From: Chloroflexota bacterium
GTDB taxonomy: Bacteria > Chloroflexota > UBA6077 > FW602-bin22 > JAMCYS01
Length of the DNA stretch: 39,034 nt
Direction of reading: 5' to 3'
Assembly (NCBI GenBank): GCA_023473795.1
Contig: JAMCYS010000129.1
Span: 1 to 39,034 of the forward strand
Part shown: positions 29,224-35,839 of the stretch, one piece after another
How the letters are laid out: each line of letters opens with the position of its first letter
How positions within the stretch are numbered: the stretch's first letter is position 1
Notes under the pieces: generated by a model
Database searches by the model: none
What the model was told of the DNA's origin: nothing
The model's input: only the letters and a program-made list of their open reading frames with translations
Program-made: the position numbers and the translations under genes

Positions 29224-30063
29224 GTGTACGAGATCGTCTACCGCGAGGACATAGCGGCGAAGATCCACTTGTTCCGCATCGCCGCCCCGGCGGTGGCCAG
29301 AAAGGCCCAGCCGGGGCAGTTCGTGATGGTGCGCGCCAGTGACCACTCGGAGCGCATCCCTCTCACAGTGGCTGACTTCGACCGCGAGGCAGGGACCGTC
29401 ACGGTCGTGTTCATGGAGGTCGGCCACACGACGACAGAGATGGCGGCGCTGCGGCAGGGTGACTACGTCCAGAACTTCGTCGGCCCGCTGGGCAACCCCA
29501 CTGAGATAGAGAAGTTCGGCACCGTGATGGTCGTCGGCGGCGGCTTCGGCACGGCGACCCTCCTGCCGGTGGTGCGCGGCATGCGCGAAGCCGGCAACCG
29601 CGTGATCACGGTCATCGGCTTCCGCACCAAGGACCTGATCTTCTACGAGGACAAGCTGCGAGCGGCCAGCGACGAGCTGATCGTCTCCACCGACGACGGC
29701 TCCTACGGCTACAAGGGCGTCGTCACGCTTCCGATCAAAGAGATGCTGGAGTCGGGGCGGAAGATCGACCGCGTCATTGCCGTGGGCCCGGCCATCATGA
29801 TGAAGTTCGTCTCCAAGACCACTGAGCCCTTTGGCGTACCGACCATCGTCAGCCTCAACCCGATCATGGTTGACGGCACCGGCATGTGCGGCGGCTGCCG
29901 CGTGACCGTGGGCGGCCAGACCAAGTTCGTTTGCGTCGATGGCCCCGAGTTCGAGGGCCATCTGGTGGACTGGGACATCCTCTTCGCGCGCCAGCGTCTC
30001 TACCTAGAGGAAGAGAAGCACGCGCTAGAGGAGCACGAGTGCCGCCTGGCGAAGGTCAAGTAG
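29224..30063 (+). CDS. nfnA: NfnA/SudB-type ferredoxin-NADP+ reductase subunit (FAD, 2Fe-2S)
   Basis: 279 aa. I start at GTG 29224 rather than TTG 29221 because GGGAGG is 6 nt upstream and homologues begin M-[YF]-x-I. FAD-binding RIPLTVADF (~44-52), NAD-binding VMVVGGGFGTATLLPVVRGM, then the C-terminal 2Fe-2S loop DGTGMCGGCRVTVGGQTKFVC with Cys222, Cys225, Cys237 and Asp217 nearby; an Asp plus three Cys is the arrangement I recall for NfnA. With the next gene it forms either electron-bifurcating NADH-dependent reduced ferredoxin:NADP oxidoreductase or sulfide dehydrogenase (SudB); sequence alone does not separate these. The 16-bp gap to the next gene supports one operon. Confidence 0.85.
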   Translation: MYEIVYREDIAAKIHLFRIAAPAVARKAQPGQFVMVRASDHSERIPLTVADFDREAGTVTVVFMEVGHTTTEMAALRQGDYVQNFVGPLGNPTEIEKFGTVMVVGGGFGTATLLPVVRGMREAGNRVITVIGFRTKDLIFYEDKLRAASDELIVSTDDGSYGYKGVVTLPIKEMLESGRKIDRVIAVGPAIMMKFVSKTTEPFGVPTIVSLNPIMVDGTGMCGGCRVTVGGQTKFVCVDGPEFEGHLVDWDILFARQRLYLEEEKHALEEHECRLAKVK

Positions 30064-30079
30064 GGGGCCATAACTAGAG

Positions 30080-31468
30080 ATGCCTAAGCTGAATCTGAAC
30101 GTAATCGCTATGCCGGAGCAGGACCCCAAGGTCCGGGCTCACAATTTCGAGGAAGTAGCGCTCGGCTACACGCTAGAGATGGCGCAGGCCGAGGCCAAGC
30201 GCTGCCTCCAGTGCAAGAACCGGCCCTGCGTGGACGGCTGCCCGGTAGGCGTCGAAATTCCCGACTTCATCCGCGTCTTCGCCGAGGAGGGAGACCCGGC
30301 CGAGGCGGCACGCATCCTCAAGCGCAAGAACAACCTGCCGGCCATCTGCGGCCGGGTTTGCCCGCAAGAGACGCAGTGCCAGGCGACTTGCCTCCTGAAC
30401 AAGCGTGGTGTGCCGTTGCAGATCGGCCGGCTCGAGCGCTTCGCCGCCGACTGGTCCCTGACCCACGGCGAGGAGGATCCAGAGCTGGCGCCCAGCACCG
30501 GCAAGAAAGTGGCCGTGGTCGGCGCCGGTCCGGCCGGCATCACCGCGGCGGCCGACCTGGCCCGCTTTGGGCATAAGGTCACCATCTTCGAGGCCCTGCA
30601 CAACCCCGGCGGCGTGCTCACCTACGGCATCCCAGCCTTCCGCCTGCCGCGCCACATCCTGGGCTCCGAGGTGCGGTACGTGCAGCGCCTGGGCGTCGAC
30701 ATCCAGTTCGACTGGATCATCGGCCGCACGGCCACCCTGGACGAGCTTCTGGCCGACTACCACGCCGTTTTCCTGGGCACGGGCGCGGGCCTGCCCCAAT
30801 TCTTGAATATCCCCGGCGAGAACTTGAGCGGCGTCTATTCCGCCAACGAGTTTCTGACCCGGGCCAATCTGATGTTCGCCTACCGCTTCGGCGAGTACGA
30901 CACGCCGATCAAGGTGGGTAAGCGCGTGGGCGTCGTCGGCTCGGGCAACGTGGCGATGGACGCCAGCCGCGTCGCCCTGCGACTGGGCGCGGACAAGGTA
31001 CACATCATCTACCGTCGCTCGCGGGCCGAGATGCCGGCCAGGGGCGAGGAGATCCACCACGCTGAACAGGAAGGTATCGAGTTCCGCCTGCTCACCAACC
31101 CGGTGCGGGTGGTCGACGACGGCAAGGGCCGCGTCGCGGGCGTGGAGTGCCTGGAGATGGAATTGGGCGAGCCCGATGCCAGCGGCCGGCGGCGGCCTGT
31201 GGCCAAGGAGGGCTCGAACTTCGTCATCGATCTCGACGTGCTGATCATTGCCATCGGCACCAGCCCCAACCCGCTGCTCGTGCGGACCACCCCGCAAATC
31301 CAGGTGGGCAAGCACGGCACTCTGCTGGTCGATCCGGTGACGATGGCCACCACCATGAAGGGCGTCTGGGCCGGCGGCGACGCCGTCACTGGCGCGGCCA
31401 CGGTGATCACGGCCATGGGCGCGGGCAAGACTGCCGCCAAGTACATGGACGAGTATCTGCGCGGCTAG
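30080..31468 (+). CDS. nfnB: NfnB/SudA-type (GltD-like) NADPH-dependent Fe-S flavoprotein
   Basis: 462 aa; ATG 30080. The N-terminal domain binds two 4Fe-4S clusters: CLQCKNRPCVDGCP (Cys42, 45, 50, 54) and CGRVCPQETQCQATC (Cys90, 94, 100, 104). FAD binding: VVGAGPAGITAAADL (~147-161). NADPH binding: VVGSGNVAMDASRVALRLG, then YRRSRAEMPARGEE. The FAD-closing motif is TMKGVWAGGDAVTGAATVITAMGAGKTAA. This architecture is shared by glutamate synthase small subunit, NfnB and SudA. Because nfnA precedes it and there is no gltB, the Nfn/Sud assignment is preferred. The complex would link ferredoxin (for instance reduced by CO dehydrogenase) with NADH and NADPH pools. A strong terminator follows 17 bp after the stop. 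Confidence 0.88.
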   Translation: MPKLNLNVIAMPEQDPKVRAHNFEEVALGYTLEMAQAEAKRCLQCKNRPCVDGCPVGVEIPDFIRVFAEEGDPAEAARILKRKNNLPAICGRVCPQETQCQATCLLNKRGVPLQIGRLERFAADWSLTHGEEDPELAPSTGKKVAVVGAGPAGITAAADLARFGHKVTIFEALHNPGGVLTYGIPAFRLPRHILGSEVRYVQRLGVDIQFDWIIGRTATLDELLADYHAVFLGTGAGLPQFLNIPGENLSGVYSANEFLTRANLMFAYRFGEYDTPIKVGKRVGVVGSGNVAMDASRVALRLGADKVHIIYRRSRAEMPARGEEIHHAEQEGIEFRLLTNPVRVVDDGKGRVAGVECLEMELGEPDASGRRRPVAKEGSNFVIDLDVLIIAIGTSPNPLLVRTTPQIQVGKHGTLLVDPVTMATTMKGVWAGGDAVTGAATVITAMGAGKTAAKYMDEYLRG

Positions 31469-31485
31469 CTTAGTCGCATTTGCCG

Positions 31486-31517
31486 AAGGGGGACGCGAAC
31501 GTCGCGTCCCCCTTTTC
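31486..31517 (+). terminator. Intrinsic terminator of the FmdB-Nfn operon
   Basis: GGGGGACGCG-AACGT-CGCGTCCCCC, a perfect 10-bp stem, followed by TTTTCC. Confidence 0.9.
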
Positions 31518-31625
31518 CTTACCACCTCTCCTCAGCTTGCCCGTACATCCAGCCCCGACTCCGCGACTACATGGGCAGACAAGTCGTTGACGAGCGCCCA
31601 CGAGGCGCGGAGGAGGAAGCAAGCG

Positions 31626-32201
31626 ATGCACCTCAGATTCGGACTGTCGCGCGGTGTCTTGACTCGTCGTCTGGCCATCGGCTCGGCAGCGGCCCTGCTG
31701 GTCGCGGCCTCGTTCCTGGGCCCGGTTACCGCCCTGGCTGCCCCGCCCGAGCCAACCGTCACGGCCCAACAGGCGAACCCCGAGACGGCGAAACAGGCGG
31801 TCGTGGCGCGTCTGGAGCGAGTCTACCAGCGCGAGATCAAGGTTCTGGAAGGGGAGCAGACTCGTCTGGACAAGGCCGCCAACCTGGCGACCAAGATGCG
31901 GCAGGTTATAGACAAGCGTAAGGCGGCCAGCAAGGACACCAAGCCGCTGGAGAAGGCACTGGACCAGTTCACGAAGGACGTCGCCAGCGCGCAGGGCCTG
32001 CACAACGACGCCCAGTCCATCCTTGGTACCCACGCGGGCTTCGACGCCAGCGGCAAGGTGACCGACGTAGAGCAAGCGCGCAAGACTCTGCGCGACGCCG
32101 GCCGGGCCGAACTTCAGTTTCACCGCCAGGCGCTGCTGGCCGTGCTCCACCTGCGCGCGGCTCTCCTCGACTGGCGCATCCAAGTACTGAGTAGCAAGTA
32201 G
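31626..32201 (+). CDS. Secreted helical protein of unknown function (191 aa)
   Basis: ATG 31626 is chosen over an upstream in-frame start because GGAGGAAG precedes it. Residues 1-~40 form a signal peptide with a basic start (RFGLSRGVLTRRLAIGS), hydrophobic core (AAALLVAASFLGPVTALA) and an APP cleavage region. The mature part is almost entirely predicted helix with coiled-coil-like charge patterns (VVARLERVYQREIKVLEGEQTRLDKAANLATKMRQVIDKRKA ... KALDQFTKDVASAQGLHNDAQSILG). No Cys, no catalytic motif. It could be an extracytoplasmic scaffold or stress protein. I do not recognise a family. Confidence 0.65.
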   Translation: MHLRFGLSRGVLTRRLAIGSAAALLVAASFLGPVTALAAPPEPTVTAQQANPETAKQAVVARLERVYQREIKVLEGEQTRLDKAANLATKMRQVIDKRKAASKDTKPLEKALDQFTKDVASAQGLHNDAQSILGTHAGFDASGKVTDVEQARKTLRDAGRAELQFHRQALLAVLHLRAALLDWRIQVLSSK

Positions 32202-32315
32202 CGGCCGGGGGTCAGCGGCATCTCCGCTCTCGCCCCTCCGTTCGAGCGGCGGGCACGCATTTTGCTCGCCTCTCGTGACCGTCGCAATCGCGCAATCTTG
32301 GGGAGGTGGCGAGGA

Positions 32316-32507
32316 ATGGAGCGCGGAAGCAGAGTAGCCCCATACCTGCAGGGCCTGGATTTCCCGGCGACGCGGGACCGGATGATCGGCTACGCCATCG
32401 GGCGCAACGCGCCGGAGGACGTGGTGGAGATCCTCCAGAAGCTGCCGGACAGGCAGTTCAACAGCCTGAACAACGTCTGGGACACGCTCGAACAGGACAT
32501 GGGCTAG
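32316..32507 (+). CDS. DUF2795-like small protein
   Basis: 63 aa; ATG 32316 with GGGAGGTGG upstream. The pattern VAPYLQGLDFPATRDRMIGYAIGRNAPEDVVEILQKLPDRQFNSLNNVWDTL is that of DUF2795: a Y-L-x-G-[IL]-D-[FY]-P-A start, an L-P-D-R-x-[FY] turn, and a V-W/L end. The function is unknown. It lies 114 bp after the secreted helical protein, possibly on the same transcript, and is followed by a very strong terminator. Confidence 0.75.
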   Translation: MERGSRVAPYLQGLDFPATRDRMIGYAIGRNAPEDVVEILQKLPDRQFNSLNNVWDTLEQDMG

Positions 32508-32528
32508 GATAGATCAGTAGCAGTACCG

Positions 32529-32576
32529 AAGCAGCAGCGGCAACCGGCCCTGGAGCGCCGGTTGCCGCTGCTGCTT
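32529..32576. terminator. Perfect 20-bp stem, bidirectional terminator
   Basis: AAGCAGCAGCGGCAACCGGC pairs without mismatch with 32557-32576 around an 8-nt loop. It sits between the convergent DUF2795 and TPP-enzyme genes. Confidence 0.85.
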
Positions 32577-32596
32577 GTGAGCGATATGGCCGCCAG

Positions 32597-34285
32597 TTAG
32601 AACGTGCCGGGGGCTTTGTCGGGCCGTGGTTGTGGCTCCAGTCGCTTGGTCACGAACTCCACCAGCGCTGGGGCCCCGTCCTCCGTCACCGCGATGGCGC
32701 GCTGCAGCGCCGGCACAATCTGGTCGGGCGTTTCCACCCTCTCGGCGTGCCCCCCCACGGCCTTGGCGATAGCTACGTAGTCGCCGCCCAGATCGACCAT
32801 CGTGAAGCGGTCGCCGAAGCCTGAGCGCTGAATATCCATCACGATGCCCATGGCGCTGTTATTGTAGAGCAGCGTGAGAATGGGGATGCGATGGCGCACG
32901 GCGGTCTCGAAGTCGAGCCCCACCATACCAAACGAGCCGTCGCCGATGATGTGGGCCACCAGTTTGTCGGGATGGGCCAGCTTCATGCCCATGGCCGCGC
33001 CCAGCGACCAGCCCATCTCGCTCTGCGTGCCCCAGCCGACGAAACCATTGGGGATAATCGCCTCGTAGTGATGGCAGCTGTGCCCGCGCACCCCGCCGGC
33101 GTCGTGCGTGAGAATGGTCCGCTGGCGATCGACCAAGTGCATGAAATCCCAGGTGATCCGGAAGGGATTGAGCGGCACCTCGTCGGCGGTCAGTTTGGGC
33201 TGCCAGGCGGCGAGCCACTCTGCCTTGGCCTTGGCGATGGCCGCGGCCACCTCCGGCTTGACGCCCCCTTGGCGCTTGGGCAAACGGTCCTCGACGGCGG
33301 CGATCAGATCTGCCAGCGCCAGTTTGGCGTCGCCGACCAGGCCAACGTCGGCAGGGTACTGCTGGTTGATGCGCCCGTAATCGGAGTTGATGTGGATCAG
33401 TTTGACCCCTTGGGGCCACTTCTGCACGCGGGTGGCCTGGTCGCCGAACGAGTTGCCGATAGCCAATAGGCAGTCAGTCGCTTTGCTGAACTGCAGCGAC
33501 TGCGGCGTGCCCAACTGCGCCACGGGGAAGCCACCCAGGCCCAGCGACAGCGGGTGGTTCTCGGGAAAGCCGCTCTTGCCGGGCAGGGTGCTCATCACGG
33601 GAATGCTCAGCAGCTCCGCCAACCGGAGCAGCTCGGGCGAGGCGCCGGCCTTGAGGACGCCCGCGCCGGCATAGATCAACGGCCGTTCGGCGTTCACCAG
33701 CAGTTCGGCCGCGGCCTCGGTGGCCGCCGCCTCGGGGCGGTAGCGGACCCGCGGCACGGGCTGGTAGGAGAAGAGATTGTCGTCGAACTGCTCCAGCATC
33801 ACGTCCGAGGGCAGCTCCAGCATCACCGGGCCGGGAGGGCCGTTGCGCAGCTGGCTGAAGGCGCGCCGCATCACCTCTGGCACCCGCCGCGGCAAGTTGA
33901 CCGCGGCTTCCCACTTGGTGATCGTGCGGAAGGCCTCCTGCAGGCGCATCTCCTGGGGAGCTCCCGCGCCCAGGCGGGCGCGCGTGGTTTGACCCAACAG
34001 GGCCAGCACCGGCACGGAATCGGCGAAGGACTGCGCCGTGCTGGCAAAGATGTGCGAGGCGCCCGGCCCCATAACGGCCAGGCAGACGCCCGGCTCGCCG
34101 CTAACACGGGCGTAGCCGTCGGCCATGTCGCCGGCCACGCGCTCGTGACGGGTGAGGATAGTCTTGATTTCCGGGGCCGCCAGCAGGGCGTCCGAGATCT
34201 CCATAGTGGAACCGGAGGTAATGCCGGCCACGAACCGGACCCCCTCCGCCTGCAAGCACTTGACTAGCGCATCCGCGCCTCTCAT
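32597..34285 (-). CDS. Thiamine-pyrophosphate-dependent enzyme, acetolactate synthase-like
   Basis: 562 aa; ATG 34285 with GAGAGGAGG upstream. Three domains: PYR (1-~165) with the TPP-activating Glu48 in LTRHERVAGDMADGYAR and MGPGASH; a central domain (~190-330, RPLIYAGAGVLKAGA); and PP (~380-540) with the TPP motif GDGSFGM (448-454) to NN (475-476). The family decarboxylates 2-oxoacids or joins aldehydes (acetolactate synthase, glyoxylate carboligase, benzoylformate decarboxylase, sulfoacetaldehyde acetyltransferase, oxalyl-CoA decarboxylase). Residues do not point to one. No small regulatory IlvN subunit is nearby. It follows an aminotransferase gene in the same direction (33-bp gap), so it may act on the oxoacid or aldehyde that enzyme produces. 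Confidence 0.85.
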   Translation of the reverse strand: MRGADALVKCLQAEGVRFVAGITSGSTMEISDALLAAPEIKTILTRHERVAGDMADGYARVSGEPGVCLAVMGPGASHIFASTAQSFADSVPVLALLGQTTRARLGAGAPQEMRLQEAFRTITKWEAAVNLPRRVPEVMRRAFSQLRNGPPGPVMLELPSDVMLEQFDDNLFSYQPVPRVRYRPEAAATEAAAELLVNAERPLIYAGAGVLKAGASPELLRLAELLSIPVMSTLPGKSGFPENHPLSLGLGGFPVAQLGTPQSLQFSKATDCLLAIGNSFGDQATRVQKWPQGVKLIHINSDYGRINQQYPADVGLVGDAKLALADLIAAVEDRLPKRQGGVKPEVAAAIAKAKAEWLAAWQPKLTADEVPLNPFRITWDFMHLVDRQRTILTHDAGGVRGHSCHHYEAIIPNGFVGWGTQSEMGWSLGAAMGMKLAHPDKLVAHIIGDGSFGMVGLDFETAVRHRIPILTLLYNNSAMGIVMDIQRSGFGDRFTMVDLGGDYVAIAKAVGGHAERVETPDQIVPALQRAIAVTEDGAPALVEFVTKRLEPQPRPDKAPGTF

Positions 34286-34318
34286 GAAAGGCCTCCTCTC
34301 AGTAGCGACGTAGTCGAC

Positions 34319-35686
34319 TCAGCGTTGCCCCTGTACGGCCTGTACGGCTTCGCCCAGGGTGCCGACGATCTGGTCGATTTCCTCTGATTTGACGATCAAA
34401 GGCGGGGCGAAGGTGAGCACGTTCTCCAGCCGAGGCACAGTGGAGCTGTTCTTACCGGCCAGCACGCCCCGCTTCTGCAGCTCGGCCAGCACCTGGTTGA
34501 CCTTGGCCGCCGGCAGAGGCTCCAGGCCGCCCGGCAGCACGAGCTCCACCCCCCACATCAGGCCCTTGCCACGCACGTCGCCGATCAACGGGAACTTGTC
34601 CCGCAGAGCCCGCAAGCCGGCGCCGAAGAGCGCGCCCATTTGGGCGGCGTTATCCACCAGGTTCAGTTCCGCCAGCAGGCGCAGATTCTCCAAGCCGGCA
34701 GCGCAGGCCACGGGATGGCCGCCGAAGGTGCTTATCTGGGCATACTCCACGCCGTCGGCCGGCTGGCCCTTGAAGGCATCGAAGACCGCGTCGCTGGCGG
34801 CCATCGCGGCGAGCGGCATGTAGCCCGAGCTAAGGCCCTTGGCCATGGTCATGATGTCTGGCGTCACGCCCCAGTTCTGGCCGCCGAACCACGTGCCGGT
34901 GCGCCCGAAGCCGGTGATGACCTCGTCGAAGATGAGCAGGATGTCGTACCTGTCGCACAGCTGGCGCACGCGCGGCCAGTAGTCGTCGGGCGGCACGATC
35001 ACACCGCCGCCGCCGATGATCGGCTCGCCGATCATGGCGGCTATGGTGCTGGGGCCCTCGAACTCGATGGTTTGCTCCAGCTCCGCCAGTAGCCGGTCCG
35101 TAGCTTCGCTGGGCGAGAGGCCGGCAAAGAGCCGGAAGGTGTCGGGTGGGCTGATGTGCACGTAACCCGGCAGCAGCGGCTCCACCCGTTCCTTGCGGCC
35201 CACCTGGCCCGTGGCGCCCAGCGCGCCCAGCGTCCAGCCATGGTAGCCGCGATAGCGGGCGATGACCTTGGAGCGATTCTCCCGAGGGTGACGCTGCCGC
35301 TGGGCCTGACGAGCGACCCGCAGAGCATCCTCCACGGCCTCAGAGCCGGAGTTGAGGAACTGCACGTGTCTGAGGCCGGCGGGCAAGAGGCCAACCAGCC
35401 TCTCCGCCAGCCGCAGTGCTGGCGGTGAGGGACGGGTGAGTGGGGTATAAGGTAGGCGGAGCATCTGCTCCGCCGCCGCCCTGACGATCCGTTCCTCGCC
35501 GTAACCGACGTTGACGCACCAAATGCCGGCCATGGCGTCGATGTACTCCCTGCCTGCGGAGTCGACGACACGTACGCCTTTGCCGGAAACAATGACGAGG
35601 GGACGTTGCTGACTAGCGTGCTGGGTAAGAGGTCGCCAAAGGACGTCCAGGTCCCAATCGGGACGGACCATATTGCCGGACAACAC
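34319..35686 (-). CDS. Class III (omega) PLP-dependent aminotransferase
   Basis: 455 aa; GTG 35686 with GGAGG upstream. Fold-type I motifs: NSGSEAVEDALRVAR, RYRGYHGWTLGALGATG, the PLP Asp-Glu in LLIFDEVITGFGRTGTWFG (Asp254), and PLP Lys283 in MTMAKGLSSGYMPL. The C-terminal part (GDVRGKGLMWGVELV) is normal for the class. It transfers an amino group from an omega-amino acid or amine (beta-alanine, taurine, 4-aminobutyrate, polyamine) to pyruvate or 2-oxoglutarate. Co-transcription with a TPP enzyme recalls taurine catabolism, but the partner lacks hallmarks I would expect for sulfoacetaldehyde acetyltransferase, so I leave the substrate open. Confidence 0.85.
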   Translation of the reverse strand: MLSGNMVRPDWDLDVLWRPLTQHASQQRPLVIVSGKGVRVVDSAGREYIDAMAGIWCVNVGYGEERIVRAAAEQMLRLPYTPLTRPSPPALRLAERLVGLLPAGLRHVQFLNSGSEAVEDALRVARQAQRQRHPRENRSKVIARYRGYHGWTLGALGATGQVGRKERVEPLLPGYVHISPPDTFRLFAGLSPSEATDRLLAELEQTIEFEGPSTIAAMIGEPIIGGGGVIVPPDDYWPRVRQLCDRYDILLIFDEVITGFGRTGTWFGGQNWGVTPDIMTMAKGLSSGYMPLAAMAASDAVFDAFKGQPADGVEYAQISTFGGHPVACAAGLENLRLLAELNLVDNAAQMGALFGAGLRALRDKFPLIGDVRGKGLMWGVELVLPGGLEPLPAAKVNQVLAELQKRGVLAGKNSSTVPRLENVLTFAPPLIVKSEEIDQIVGTLGEAVQAVQGQR

Positions 35687-35737
35687 GGTTCCTCCACAAT
35701 AGGCGGCCGGTGGCCGCCAAACAAGTGCCTGTCGGGC

Positions 35738-35766
35738 AGTGTAACATCCCTGCGGGGCCGCTGCAA
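35738..35766 (-). promoter_or_regulatory. Possible promoter of the aminotransferase-TPP enzyme operon
   Basis: On the minus strand: TTGCAG (35766-35761), 17-bp spacer, TACACT (35743-35738). Both boxes are moderate. A GGCGGCC-GGT-GGCCGCC hairpin (35702-35718) lies in the leader. Confidence 0.35.
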
Positions 35767-35819
35767 CGGCAGCAAGCCGGCTGTCGAGTCGGTGCGCCCT
35801 CTCCGGCGCCCGTCGTTCG

Positions 35820-35828
35820 TGCTAGAAT
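35820..35828 (+). promoter_or_regulatory. Extended -10 promoter of mutS, giving a near-leaderless mRNA
   Basis: TGC-TAGAAT (-10 at 35823-35828) with no clear -35. The mutS ATG at 35840 is only 11 nt after the -10, so the predicted start is within ~5 nt of the ATG. No Shine-Dalgarno sequence is present. Confidence 0.5.
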
Positions 35829-35839
35829 AGCCGCTACCG

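Noticed and set aside
30080-31468. Glutamate synthase small subunit (gltD)
   Set aside because: The fold is the same, but there is no gltB, and an NfnA/SudB-type FAD/2Fe-2S partner lies immediately upstream, so the Nfn/Sud assignment fits better.
30173-31525. 450-codon minus-strand open frame opposite nfnB
   Set aside because: Antisense to an intact Fe-S flavoprotein gene, without ribosome site or recognisable domain.
32597-34285. Sulfoacetaldehyde acetyltransferase (Xsc) with taurine:pyruvate aminotransferase next door
   Set aside because: The context is tempting, but the HERVAGDMADGYAR region and the rest look like generic acetolactate-synthase-type enzymes, so the substrate is left open.
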